Source: Prolixibacter bellariivorans ATCC BAA-1284
GTDB lineage: Bacteria; Bacteroidota; Bacteroidia; Bacteroidales; Prolixibacteraceae
DNA length: 64,000 bases
Reading direction: 5' to 3'
Assembly: GCF_000621705.1 (NCBI RefSeq)
Contig: NZ_JHXO01000005.1
Coordinates: 1-64,000, forward strand
Positions 34,449 through 42,916 of the stretch are shown piece after piece. The notes beneath the pieces are model-generated. The model did not search any database. It was not told the origin of the DNA and saw nothing but the letters and a program-made list of their open reading frames with translations. Position 1 is the stretch's first letter. Every line of letters starts with the position of its first letter. Made by a program: the position numbers and the translations under genes.

Positions 34449-35345
34449 ATGCAATATATCGGAGAAATAGCTGGTATTGCTACTGCTGTGTTTTGGACGG
34501 TAACATCCATGTCATTTCAGGTGGCTACACGTAGAGTTGGCTCATTAAATGTCAATATTATACGCCTCGTATTAGCGTTTGTTTTTTATATGCTGTACAT
34601 GCGCATGAGTCGCGGTATCTGGCTGCCTACCGATGCATCTCCTGAGGCATGGAAATGGCTGGGCATATCAGGTCTTATCGGCTTTGTACTTGGAGATTTT
34701 TTTCTGTTTCAATCCTATGCTTTTGTCAGCGCACGAATTTCCATGTTGATGATGTCGTTAGCCCCTCCGGTAGCTGCTTTACTCGGATACATTATTTTGG
34801 GCGAACGTTTTACCCTGTTAAATACTGTTGGATTACTTCTGGTGTTGTCGGGAATTGCGATGGTGATTCTCAATCGCGGCGATAAAACAGAAAGTAATCG
34901 CCGATTCAAATATCCTTTAAAAGGAATATTGCTGGCTTTTGGGGGAGCAGTTGGACAAGGCTCAGGAGCTGTTTTGTCAAAATTTGGAATGGGAAGCTAC
35001 GACGCTTTCTCTGCATCACAAATCAGGGTAATTGCCGGTGTATTAGGATTCTCGCTCATTTTTACCTTAACTCGCAAATGGAAAGGTGTTTTCTCAACAG
35101 TTAAGGATATTAAAGCCATGAAACCGATTTTAATCGGAGCTTTTTTCGGTCCTTTTATTGGTGTCGGTTTGAGCATGGTTGCCCTTCAACATACTTCAGC
35201 CGGAATTGCCTCTACTCTGATGGCTACCGTTCCTGTGTTTATCCTTTTACCATCCGTTCTCTTTTTCGGTGAAAAACTTACCTGGCGTGAAGTGTTGGGG
35301 GCGTTCGTTACCGTTGGTGGTATCGCTGTTTTCTTCATTCGTTAG
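34449..35345 (+). CDS. DMT family transporter with two EamA domains
   Basis: A 298-residue inner-membrane protein with ten predicted helices in two EamA repeats (each ending in the family-typical LGERFTLLNTVGLLLVLSGI and FGEKLTWREVLGAFVTVGGI). DMT transporters export or import metabolites such as amino acids; the substrate cannot be inferred. It precedes the TetR gene by 190 bp, which holds a separate promoter, so it is probably not part of that operon. Confidence 0.9.
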   Translation: MQYIGEIAGIATAVFWTVTSMSFQVATRRVGSLNVNIIRLVLAFVFYMLYMRMSRGIWLPTDASPEAWKWLGISGLIGFVLGDFFLFQSYAFVSARISMLMMSLAPPVAALLGYIILGERFTLLNTVGLLLVLSGIAMVILNRGDKTESNRRFKYPLKGILLAFGGAVGQGSGAVLSKFGMGSYDAFSASQIRVIAGVLGFSLIFTLTRKWKGVFSTVKDIKAMKPILIGAFFGPFIGVGLSMVALQHTSAGIASTLMATVPVFILLPSVLFFGEKLTWREVLGAFVTVGGIAVFFIR

Positions 35346-35453
35346 ATTCATTCAAATTTTTTTTCGCGGAATTTTTTCCTCTCTGACGACTCGGTTTTTT
35401 AGGCCTTTTCGCTGTTTTCATTCCTAATTTTCAATCTTTTATTGCCAAAAACT

Positions 35454-35484
35454 TGACAAATATATTTTTTTGTCTTTAACTTTG
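35454..35484 (+). promoter_or_regulatory. Promoter of the TetR/Lol-like operon
   Basis: TTG (35454-35456), a 20 nt spacer and a perfect -7 TAACTTTG (35477-35484) place the transcription start near 35491. The first TetR operator overlaps the -7 element. Confidence 0.75.
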
Positions 35485-35523
35485 ACCAATCGTTTAGTCA
35501 AAAAATGACTGTGCGTTCAGTCA
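35483..35523. promoter_or_regulatory. Twin palindromic operators of the TetR regulator
   Basis: Two 18 bp sites, TGACCAATCGTTTAGTCA (35483-35500) and TGACTGTGCGTTCAGTCA (35506-35523), share the arms TGAC / GTCA and a central CGTT. Their centres are 23 bp apart, about two helical turns. The first covers the -7 element and start site, so bound TetR should block transcription of its own gene. Confidence 0.7.
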
Positions 35524-35537
35524 TAAAAAATAAAGCT

Positions 35538-36137
35538 ATGCCACGTACGCCCGAACAATATGAACAGATGCGTCAGGAGAAGCGGCGCAAGATAATGGAT
35601 GTGGCCCTTGAGTTGTTTGCCAGCAAGGGGTATCACGCCACATCGGTTGCCAAAATTGCAGAGAAGGCCGATATCTCAAAAGGTCTGCTGTACAACTATT
35701 TCGAAAGTAAGGATGATTTGCTGAAAGAGATTGCTCAAGTCGGATTTCAGGAAGTTTATGAGAACCTGGACATCAATCACGATGGTGTTCTTACTGAGGA
35801 GGAGTTCGTTTACTTCATCGATCGGCTTATCGAGATCATCAATAAGAATAAAAAATTCTGGCTCTTTTATACACATATCCTGATGCAACCCAATGTGGTT
35901 GATTTTGTTGGGACCCAGTTGCGAGAGAGTTTCGTGCCTGTCGTTCAGATACTAATGAATTATTTGAAAGAGGAAGGGTTCGAAGATCCAGCCGGAGAGC
36001 TGTTTTTCCTTTCATCGACATTGAAAGGAGCTACACTTCAATTGTTATTCAGTCCGTTAGATTTCGATATCAGCCCGGTTCGGGACCGAATTGTAAAGCT
36101 ATATGCAAAAAATACTACTGTTGATCATAAAATCTGA
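35538..36137 (+). CDS. TetR family regulator containing an EF-hand loop
   Basis: A 199-residue regulator. The N-terminal helix-turn-helix is standard (ALELFASKGYHATSVAKIAE, ADISKGLLYNYFESKDDLL). In the ligand domain residues 78-89 read DINHDGVLTEEE, a textbook 12-residue EF-hand loop: Asp1, Asn3, Asp5, Gly6, Leu8 and Glu12 are all present, flanked by helices (FQEVYENL before, FVYFIDRLIEII after). Calcium could thus alter DNA binding (inference). The frame opens at an ATG at 35505, but that codon adjoins the second operator and lies only about 15 nt from the predicted transcript start; the ATG at 35538, after an A-rich leader, is preferred. It heads the Lol-like gene set. Confidence 0.88.
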   Translation: MPRTPEQYEQMRQEKRRKIMDVALELFASKGYHATSVAKIAEKADISKGLLYNYFESKDDLLKEIAQVGFQEVYENLDINHDGVLTEEEFVYFIDRLIEIINKNKKFWLFYTHILMQPNVVDFVGTQLRESFVPVVQILMNYLKEEGFEDPAGELFFLSSTLKGATLQLLFSPLDFDISPVRDRIVKLYAKNTTVDHKI

Positions 36138-36209
36138 TTGCAAACAGTGAAGTATTTTTCCCGGTAAGGTATTTAACAGAATACACCGTCAGAATAAAAA
36201 AACTGAATC

Positions 36210-36962
36210 ATGAAAACACAACAGGTACTTGTATTTCTTCTGGTTATGGCATTTGGGAGTTTAACTGCCAAAGCACAGGATGCTAAAGAAATTGTGAACA
36301 AAGCCAACGATCTTCTTCGCGGACAGTCGAGTGAATCGGTGATGACCATGAAGATTATTCGCCCCAAATGGGAGCGTACATTACAGTTTAAAAGTTGGTC
36401 GAAAGGAACGGAGTATTCCCTCATTTATGTATTGGCTCCGGCAAAAGAAAAAGGGCAGGTTTTCCTGAAAAGGGGGAAGGAAATTTGGAATTGGGTGCCT
36501 TCCATTGAGCGAATGATCAAAATTCCGCCGAGCATGATGATGCAGTCGTGGATGGGCTCAGACCTGACAAATGACGACTTGGTGAAGGAGTCATCGATTG
36601 TTGAAGACTACAACCATAAAATTATCGGGGAGGAGAAAATTAACGGATACAATTGCTACAAAATTGAGATGATCCCCAAGGAAGATGCTGCGGTTGTGTG
36701 GGGAAAAATTATTACATGGATTAGCAAAGAGCACTACTATACGTTGAAAAATGAATATTATGACGAAGATGGCTACCTGATCAACGAGGAAACACTATCA
36801 AAAATTAAAAAGATGGGCGACCGTACCTTGCCTACTTATTTCGAGATGGTTCCGGTTGACAAGAAGGGACATAAAACAACGATGGAATTCAACAATGTGA
36901 AATTTGATATGCCCATCAAGGATAGTTTTTTCAGTATCCAGAATATGAAACGAGTTCACTAA
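36210..36962 (+). CDS. LolA-like outer-membrane lipoprotein-sorting protein
   Basis: A 250-residue periplasmic protein with a Sec signal peptide (cleaved near AKAQ). The mature part begins DAKEIVNKANDLLRGQSS and has the repeated beta strands of a LolA/LolB-type half-barrel (MTMKIIRPKWERTLQFKSWS, GKEIWNWVPSIERMIKIPPS, GYNCYKIEMIPKED). It fits the family annotated as outer membrane lipoprotein-sorting protein, which is distinct from the essential LolA. The hydrophobic cavity would carry a lipid or acyl chain. It lies 72 bp after the TetR gene and 45 bp before two FtsX permeases. Confidence 0.85.
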   Translation: MKTQQVLVFLLVMAFGSLTAKAQDAKEIVNKANDLLRGQSSESVMTMKIIRPKWERTLQFKSWSKGTEYSLIYVLAPAKEKGQVFLKRGKEIWNWVPSIERMIKIPPSMMMQSWMGSDLTNDDLVKESSIVEDYNHKIIGEEKINGYNCYKIEMIPKEDAAVVWGKIITWISKEHYYTLKNEYYDEDGYLINEETLSKIKKMGDRTLPTYFEMVPVDKKGHKTTMEFNNVKFDMPIKDSFFSIQNMKRVH

Positions 36963-37007
36963 GGAAGACCATGGGGAATTACTTAATCAGGTAAAAAATA
37001 CCAACGC

Positions 37008-38228
37008 ATGAAAACAGATTTAAAACTGGCCTGGCGCAATCTGTGGCGCAATAAGCGGAGGACCATCATCACCATCGCATCGATTTTTTTTGGGGTGATT
37101 CTCTCCACTTACATGACCTCGATGCAGGAAGGCTCGTACGCAAAAATGGTGGAGAACGCCGTTCGGTTCTATTCCGGCCATATTCAGGTGCAGAATGAGG
37201 ATTTCTGGGAGAACAAAACCATCAATAATACTTTCGTAGAAACCGATTCGATGAAAGCTAAAATTGCTTCGGTTTCCGGTATTCAACTGGTGGTTCCCCG
37301 GCTGGAGTCATTTGCTCTGGCTTCCAGTAAGCAACTAACCAAGGGAGCGATGGTTCTTGGCGTTGATCCTGAAAAAGAAGATCATCTGACGGAAATCAGC
37401 AAGAAGATGGTTCGGGGCAAATACCTGAAAAAAGGCAGCGACGGAATTCTAATGGGCGAAACGCTGGCCAAATATCTTCAGGTTGATGTGGGTGATACGC
37501 TGGTTTTGCTTGGACAAGGTTACCACGGAATCAATGCAGCCGGACTTTTCCCCATCAGGGGAATATTCAAACATCCTTCGCCGACTCTTGACCGACAGCT
37601 GATATACATGGATTTAGCTACGGCACAGGATTTCTATTCAGCCGATCATCTGCTAACTTCGCTGGCGATGTTGGTGAATGAAGCAGACGAGGTTCCGTAT
37701 ATCGTGAACGAGTTGAAAGCAAAGATTCACAGTCCATATCGCATTATGAGCTGGGATGAGATGCAGCCGGAACTGGTGCAGCAAATTAACGGAGACCGTG
37801 ATAGTGGAGCCATCATGAAAGTCATTCTGTTTCTCGTCATCGGATTCGGTATACTGGGAACCATTATCATGATGGTAGCCGAGCGGCGGCGTGAGTTTGG
37901 TGTCATGGTATCGGTGGGAATGCAGAAAATACGCCTGGCCTGGATGTTGATTTACGAAACATTTATCATCGGGTTGTTGGGAATTCTTAGCGGTTCGCTG
38001 GCTGCTTTACCTATTTTGTATTACCAGTATTTCCACCCGATTAAATTAGGTGGACAAGCCGGCCAGATGATGGTCGATATGGGATTCGAACCCTATATGT
38101 ATTTCTCGCTGGCCCCCAAAGTGTTCACGTTCCAGGTGTTAATCATTTTCATCATCATCATGGTGATTTCGATTTACCCATTTGCCAGTGCTTTAATGTT
38201 GAAGGAAAATAAAGCCTTACGGGCCTGA
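37008..38228 (+). CDS. FtsX/LolE-type ABC transporter permease 1
   Basis: A 406-residue inner-membrane protein with the LolC/LolE/MacB plan: one N-terminal helix after LAWRNLWRNKRRTIITIASI, a large periplasmic MacB-PCD domain (about 45-265) and three C-terminal helices (VILFLVIGFGILGTIIMMVA onward). The cytoplasmic segment AERRREFGVMVSVGMQKIRL is the coupling helix that contacts the ATPase. Mechanotransmission permeases of this type extract lipids or lipoproteins from the inner membrane without moving substrate across it. Paired with a second permease 25 nt downstream. Confidence 0.9.
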   Translation: MKTDLKLAWRNLWRNKRRTIITIASIFFGVILSTYMTSMQEGSYAKMVENAVRFYSGHIQVQNEDFWENKTINNTFVETDSMKAKIASVSGIQLVVPRLESFALASSKQLTKGAMVLGVDPEKEDHLTEISKKMVRGKYLKKGSDGILMGETLAKYLQVDVGDTLVLLGQGYHGINAAGLFPIRGIFKHPSPTLDRQLIYMDLATAQDFYSADHLLTSLAMLVNEADEVPYIVNELKAKIHSPYRIMSWDEMQPELVQQINGDRDSGAIMKVILFLVIGFGILGTIIMMVAERRREFGVMVSVGMQKIRLAWMLIYETFIIGLLGILSGSLAALPILYYQYFHPIKLGGQAGQMMVDMGFEPYMYFSLAPKVFTFQVLIIFIIIMVISIYPFASALMLKENKALRA

Positions 38229-38253
38229 TTGATTAACCGAAAAAATTACTGTC

Positions 38254-39471
38254 ATGATTATACATGTAGCATGGAGAAATATCTGGCGGAATCCAACACG
38301 AAGTCTGGTCGTTATTCTGGCGATGGTGGTTGGGATGTTTGCCGGCATCTTCATGGTCAGTTTTGCTAAAGGAATGATGAAGGAACGCCTCAATCGCGGT
38401 ATCGAAACGGAGGTGAGCCACATTCAGATTCATCATCCCAAATTCCGCGAAGCCGATGAACTGAAGTATCAGATTAAGGATGTCTTTCAGAAAATTAAGG
38501 ACATTGAACAGATTGAAGGTGTGAACGGCGTGAGTCCGCGAATTGTCATTCAAGCCATGGTTGCTTCCGCCGAAACCGGTTCCGGCGTGAAATTGATTGG
38601 AACCGATCCCGACAGGGAAAAAACGGTTTCGAACCTGTATACCTATATCAAAAAAGGGAAATGGTTCGAAGGAATTTCACGGAATCCGGTGGTTATCGGA
38701 CAGAAGCTGGCCGACAAGCTGAGTGTACATGTCCGCTCAAAAATAGTCCTCACTTTCCAGGATGATGAGGGAAACATAACAAGCGGCGCCTTTAGGATCG
38801 CCGGGATTTATCAAACCGTAAATACCAGCTTTGATGAAACACACGTTTATGTTCGCTTCGACGACCTGGATCAACTGGCTGCATTGCCTCAGGGAGCTGC
38901 CCAGGAAATTGCCGTCCATCTTTCCAGTCAGAAATATCTGAACCAGGTAAAAAACAAATTGAGCGACATGTATCCTAATTTGGAAGTGCTGACATGGAAA
39001 AAGCTGAATCCGGAGTTTGGTTACATCAACGATGTGTATGATTACTACCTGTATGTTTTCATTATCATCATTTTGCTGGCGCTTGGCTTCGGTATTGTCA
39101 ACACCATTTTGATGGCCGTTCTGGAACGGGTGAAAGAGTTGGGAATGTTGATGGCAATTGGCATGAAAAAGGGCCGGATATTCCGGATGATTATGTGGGA
39201 ATCGGTGATGATGAGCATTATCGGCGGCACGCTCGGGGTAGGCATCGGCCTGTTGGTCACTATTTGGACGAATCATACCGGTATTAGCTTCGATAGCTAC
39301 AAAACCGGTTTTGAAGCCCTTGGATACGGAACAACTGTCCATCCCATAATCGACTGGGGCATTACGATTAATGTAATGGTATTGGTTTTTGTGACCGGAA
39401 TTGTGGCTGCTGTTTACCCGGCGCTCAAAGCGTTGAAACTGAATCCGGCGGAAGCCTTGCGAACTGAATAA
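38254..39471 (+). CDS. FtsX/LolC-type ABC transporter permease 2
   Basis: A 405-residue paralogue of the preceding permease with the same plan: VAWRNIWRNPTRSLVVILAM helix, periplasmic MacB-PCD domain, then three C-terminal helices (FIIIILLALGFGIVNTILMA, VGIGLLVTIW, VMVLVFVTGIVAAVYPAL). The coupling segment is LERVKELGMLMAIGMKKGRI, and the end LKLNPAEALRTE is classic for LolC/E. The two permeases probably form a heterodimer on the ATPase encoded next. Confidence 0.9.
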   Translation: MIIHVAWRNIWRNPTRSLVVILAMVVGMFAGIFMVSFAKGMMKERLNRGIETEVSHIQIHHPKFREADELKYQIKDVFQKIKDIEQIEGVNGVSPRIVIQAMVASAETGSGVKLIGTDPDREKTVSNLYTYIKKGKWFEGISRNPVVIGQKLADKLSVHVRSKIVLTFQDDEGNITSGAFRIAGIYQTVNTSFDETHVYVRFDDLDQLAALPQGAAQEIAVHLSSQKYLNQVKNKLSDMYPNLEVLTWKKLNPEFGYINDVYDYYLYVFIIIILLALGFGIVNTILMAVLERVKELGMLMAIGMKKGRIFRMIMWESVMMSIIGGTLGVGIGLLVTIWTNHTGISFDSYKTGFEALGYGTTVHPIIDWGITINVMVLVFVTGIVAAVYPALKALKLNPAEALRTE

Positions 39472-39501
39472 TATCGAAAACACAATATAATAAGTCAAGC
39501 C

Positions 39502-40215
39502 ATGTCAATTATAACAATAAAAGATCTGCATAAAGTTTACGATGGAACCCAGGTTGAGGTTCATGCTGTAAATGGCGTTACCCTGAATATTGAAGAAGGC
39601 GAATTCTCTGCTTTGGTTGGACCTTCCGGTTCAGGAAAAACAACCCTGATGAATATGCTTGGTGGCCTCGACCGACCAACTTCCGGCCAGGTGATGATCA
39701 ACGGAACTGATTTGAGTCAACTGAAAGATTCCGAGTTGATTGATTTCCGGCTCCACCACATCGGTTTTGTATTCCAGTCGTATAACCTGATTCCGGTGTT
39801 AACGGCTCTGGAGAACGTGGAATTCATCATGCACTTGCAGGGAATTCCGAGTGCCGAAAGATATGCACGAGCCAAAGAACTGCTCGAAGCTGTAGGGCTC
39901 GGCGACCGCCTGAACAGTCGTCCCGGACAACTTTCTGGCGGACAGCAGCAACGTGTGGCTGTAGCCCGGGCACTTGCGTCGAAGCCCCGCTACGTTTTGG
40001 CTGATGAGCCAACTGCCAACCTCGATTCGCATTCTACAGAGAATCTGCTGGACATTATGGAGGAGTTGAACAGGAAGGAGAACATCACTTTCGTATTTTC
40101 TACTCACGATGCCCGCGTGGTGAAAAAGGCACATCGTGTGATTGTTCTCGAAGATGGCAAGGTGATTTCCGATGAGGTCCGGAAGAAAGAAGTAGTGAAC
40201 GGCCCGAATGAGTAA
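39502..40215 (+). CDS. LolD/MacB-type ABC transporter ATPase
   Basis: A 237-residue ATPase with Walker A GPSGSGKTT (about 38-46), Q-loop GFVFQSYNLIPVLTALENVE, signature LSGGQQQRVAVARAL, Walker B VLADEPTANLDS and the switch His in STHD. All catalytic residues are present. The sequence is of the LolD/MacB subclass that powers FtsX-type permeases. Spacing of 30 and 25 nt to its neighbours supports one transcript. Confidence 0.95.
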   Translation: MSIITIKDLHKVYDGTQVEVHAVNGVTLNIEEGEFSALVGPSGSGKTTLMNMLGGLDRPTSGQVMINGTDLSQLKDSELIDFRLHHIGFVFQSYNLIPVLTALENVEFIMHLQGIPSAERYARAKELLEAVGLGDRLNSRPGQLSGGQQQRVAVARALASKPRYVLADEPTANLDSHSTENLLDIMEELNRKENITFVFSTHDARVVKKAHRVIVLEDGKVISDEVRKKEVVNGPNE

Positions 40216-40240
40216 ATAGGAACATTCGTAAAATGCTTGT

Positions 40241-41437
40241 ATGATGTTGATAAGCAGGATCAAAAAATACTTGGTTTTATTGGCTATGATTGGGATAACC
40301 TGGACGGTATCGGCTCAGGGAAGTAAGCTTGCCTTCAATGGTTATGTGAAGGACATGCAGACTTTTTATAATCTGAAAACACCGATAGTTCTTGGACCCG
40401 GTCAAACATTCGACAATATCAGTTACAACTTGCTGCACAACAGGTTGAATTTTAAATGGTACACCAATTCGTGGCTAACCACAACTTTTGAATTTCGAAA
40501 CCGGTTGTTTTCCGGTAAGTTCATCAACGACTTTCCGGAATATGCCAGTATGATTGAAAAGGACAATGGATGGATGGATTTGTCATGGAACTGGGCAACC
40601 GGAAAAGGCTGGTTTGTGAATACCACGATTGACCGGGTTTATTTCGATATGAATTTCAATAAATGGAATGTTCGGGTTGGCCGCCAACGTATCAACTGGG
40701 GAATCAATCTGGTTTGGAATCCCAACGATGTGTTTAATGCCTTCGATTATTTTGATTTTGATTACGAAGAACGTCCGGGAACTGATGCGGTGAAAATTAC
40801 CCGATACACCGGCGTGATGTCGTCGGCAGAATTGGTTTACAAAGGAGGTCGCAACAGCGATCAAATGGCACTGGCGGGGCGTTACCGTTTTAACGTAAAT
40901 AATTATGATTTTCAGGTCATCGGTGGCTGGGTCGGGACAGACTGGGTTGTTGGAACCGGATGGTCGGGAGATATTCAAGGAGCTGGTTTTCGCGGCGAGA
41001 TCACCCATTTTGAGCCTTTACCCGATAAGAAAGACGTCTCTTTTGCATCGACGGTGGCTTCCGTCTCGGCCGACTATACCTTTACTAACAGCCTGTATAT
41101 TCACAGCAGTGTTCTCTATAACAGCCATGGAACTAACGGCCTGGCGGGAGGGATGGATTACCTGATGAATTCGAACCTGTCGGCTAAAATGCTGTCGCTG
41201 GCTAAGTGGTCGTTGTTCGGGCAGGTAAGTTATCCGGTCACCCCGCTCATCAATGTTGATTTTTCTTCGATAGTTAATCCGGGTGACGGTTCATTCTATC
41301 TTGGCCCTGGAGCAACCCTCTCGATAACCGACAATCTGGATTTTTTCCTCATGGGGCAACTGTTTGAAGGGAATCCGGGAACAGAGTTTGGTGACTACGG
41401 AAAAGCATGGTTTGCCCGTTTAAAATGGAGTTTTTGA
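40241..41437 (+). CDS. Outer-membrane beta-barrel protein of the Lol-like operon
   Basis: A 398-residue exported protein with a Sec signal peptide (cleaved near VSAQ). The rest is alternating aromatic-hydrophobic strands typical of a porin-like barrel (LNFKWYTNSWLTTTFEFRNR, WNVRVGRQRINWGINLVWNP) and the chain ends in KWSF, the C-terminal Phe signal for barrel insertion. It resembles DUF1302/alginate-export type barrels in style, but I cannot name a family. Last gene of the set, it would give the LolA-like carrier an outer-membrane destination. Confidence 0.75.
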   Translation: MMLISRIKKYLVLLAMIGITWTVSAQGSKLAFNGYVKDMQTFYNLKTPIVLGPGQTFDNISYNLLHNRLNFKWYTNSWLTTTFEFRNRLFSGKFINDFPEYASMIEKDNGWMDLSWNWATGKGWFVNTTIDRVYFDMNFNKWNVRVGRQRINWGINLVWNPNDVFNAFDYFDFDYEERPGTDAVKITRYTGVMSSAELVYKGGRNSDQMALAGRYRFNVNNYDFQVIGGWVGTDWVVGTGWSGDIQGAGFRGEITHFEPLPDKKDVSFASTVASVSADYTFTNSLYIHSSVLYNSHGTNGLAGGMDYLMNSNLSAKMLSLAKWSLFGQVSYPVTPLINVDFSSIVNPGDGSFYLGPGATLSITDNLDFFLMGQLFEGNPGTEFGDYGKAWFARLKWSF

Positions 41438-41468
41438 CCCTCTTCAGTAATTCTTTTGAGCAAAATTA

Positions 41469-41497
41469 AAGGGAGATATCGAGCAGGTATTTCCCTT
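41469..41497 (+). terminator. Hairpin at the end of the Lol-like operon
   Basis: AAGGGAGATA / TATTTCCCTT forms a 10 bp stem (one G-T pair) 30 nt after the last stop codon, but it lacks a strong T tract. The remaining gap to 41716 is AT-rich without a gene. Confidence 0.4.
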
Positions 41498-41716
41498 CTT
41501 ATGCAATAAAACCGCCGTTTTTGTACTGATAGAAAAAAAAATTAAGCCCACTTTCCTATCAGGAATATGTTAGTTAATTTTAGCGTGACCAAATTCCACA
41601 TTTAATGATGCAATTATTTACATTCATTTCTGCTTCACAGACAAGGCGTTCGCTTTGTTTTATTGTTGATTTTTCAGAGTAGTTTTTAATAAAATAATCT
41701 AAAAAACATAATTATT

Positions 41717-42913
41717 ATGGCCGGAACGGAACTTTTCGGTGCGGAAGAGAAAAAAGAGGTAATGGATGTGCTGGAGACAGGCATTCTTTTTCGCTATAAT
41801 CACGATGACCAACGGGAAAATATCTGGAAAGCAAAAACATTTGAACAGGAGTTTGCCCAATATCTTGGTAGTAAACATGCCCATTTTTGTTCCAGCGGAA
41901 CAGCGGCTGATGCCATTTCTCTTGCCGTTAGCGGTATTGGCGTAGGAGACGAAGTAATTGTTCCACCCTATACATTTATCGCACCGATTGAAGCAGTGCT
42001 GATGGCTGGCGGTGTACCCGTGTTCGCTGATATCGACGAAACTTTGTGTTTGAGTCCTGAAGCCATTGAGAAAGCTATTACACCGAGAACCAAAGCTGTT
42101 TTGCTGATACAGGTGTTCGGCTCAATGGGACGGATGGACGAAATTGTTGAGGTGTGTCGAAAAAATAACCTGAAACTGATTGAAGATGCCGCTCCTGCGT
42201 TAGGCGGAAGCTATAAAGGCAAAATGCTTGGAACATTTGGTGATGTTTCTGCGTTTTCATTTGACTTCTACAAGATCATCACAGCCGGCGAAGGTGGAGC
42301 TGTTGCCATGAATAGCGATGAGCTTTATGAAAAGGCTCATATGTATGCCGATCATGGACACGATCACATTGGGAATAACCGGGGAGCAGAGCAACACCCG
42401 ATACTCGGATTTAATTTCCGTGGTTCGGAGTTGCATGCGGCAGTTGCATTGGCACAGTTGCGTAAATTGCCTCATATTATTGAGCAGCAAAGGAAAAATC
42501 AGGCTGCGTTGAAAGAAGTACTCAGTGAGTTTGACGAAATTCAACTCAGGGAGGTTCCGGACCCGGAAGGTGATTCAGCTACTTTCCTGAGCTTCTTCCT
42601 GCCGGAAGCCACAAAAGCAAAGGCAGTGTTTGATGCATTGCAGGAACAGGGTATTGGTTCAGCTTATTGGTATCAGAATAACTTCCACTTCCATCGGCAG
42701 TGGGAACATCTGAAAAAACTGAGATCGATTTATCCGCTACCGCTGACTGCCGTCGACAATGTTCCGGATTACGAGAATCTTTCATTACCTGTTACTGATG
42801 CGATTATGCAACGACTGGTGATGATTCAGGTTATGGTAAACTGGAGTGATGAGAAACTGAAAGAGTTGCAATCGAAAGTAAGAACTGCACTTAAAAGCGC
42901 ACTAAATAAATAA
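41717..42913 (+). CDS. kdnA: 8-amino-3,8-dideoxy-octulosonate aminotransferase, KdnA-like
   Basis: A 398-residue PLP enzyme of the DegT/DnrJ/EryC1/StrS class. The internal aldimine lysine is Lys186 in SFDFYKIITAGEGGA, with the cofactor Asp in IEDAAPALGG and the phosphate site SSGTAADA. Fold and length fit sugar aminotransferases. With a KdnB-like alcohol oxidase 3 nt downstream and kdsA after that, it most likely adds the amino group to 8-oxo-Kdo to give 8-amino-Kdo, as KdnA does in Shewanella. Specificity is inferred from context. Confidence 0.83.
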   Translation: MAGTELFGAEEKKEVMDVLETGILFRYNHDDQRENIWKAKTFEQEFAQYLGSKHAHFCSSGTAADAISLAVSGIGVGDEVIVPPYTFIAPIEAVLMAGGVPVFADIDETLCLSPEAIEKAITPRTKAVLLIQVFGSMGRMDEIVEVCRKNNLKLIEDAAPALGGSYKGKMLGTFGDVSAFSFDFYKIITAGEGGAVAMNSDELYEKAHMYADHGHDHIGNNRGAEQHPILGFNFRGSELHAAVALAQLRKLPHIIEQQRKNQAALKEVLSEFDEIQLREVPDPEGDSATFLSFFLPEATKAKAVFDALQEQGIGSAYWYQNNFHFHRQWEHLKKLRSIYPLPLTAVDNVPDYENLSLPVTDAIMQRLVMIQVMVNWSDEKLKELQSKVRTALKSALNK

Positions 42914-42916
42914 TAG

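Noticed and set aside
35505-35537. Earlier ATG for the TetR gene
   Set aside because: It adjoins and runs into the second operator and would leave a leader of only about 15 nt; the ATG at 35538 is more plausible.
38737-39498. 253-codon minus-strand frame in the second permease
   Set aside because: Antisense shadow; His/Asn-rich translation typical of reversed membrane-protein codons.
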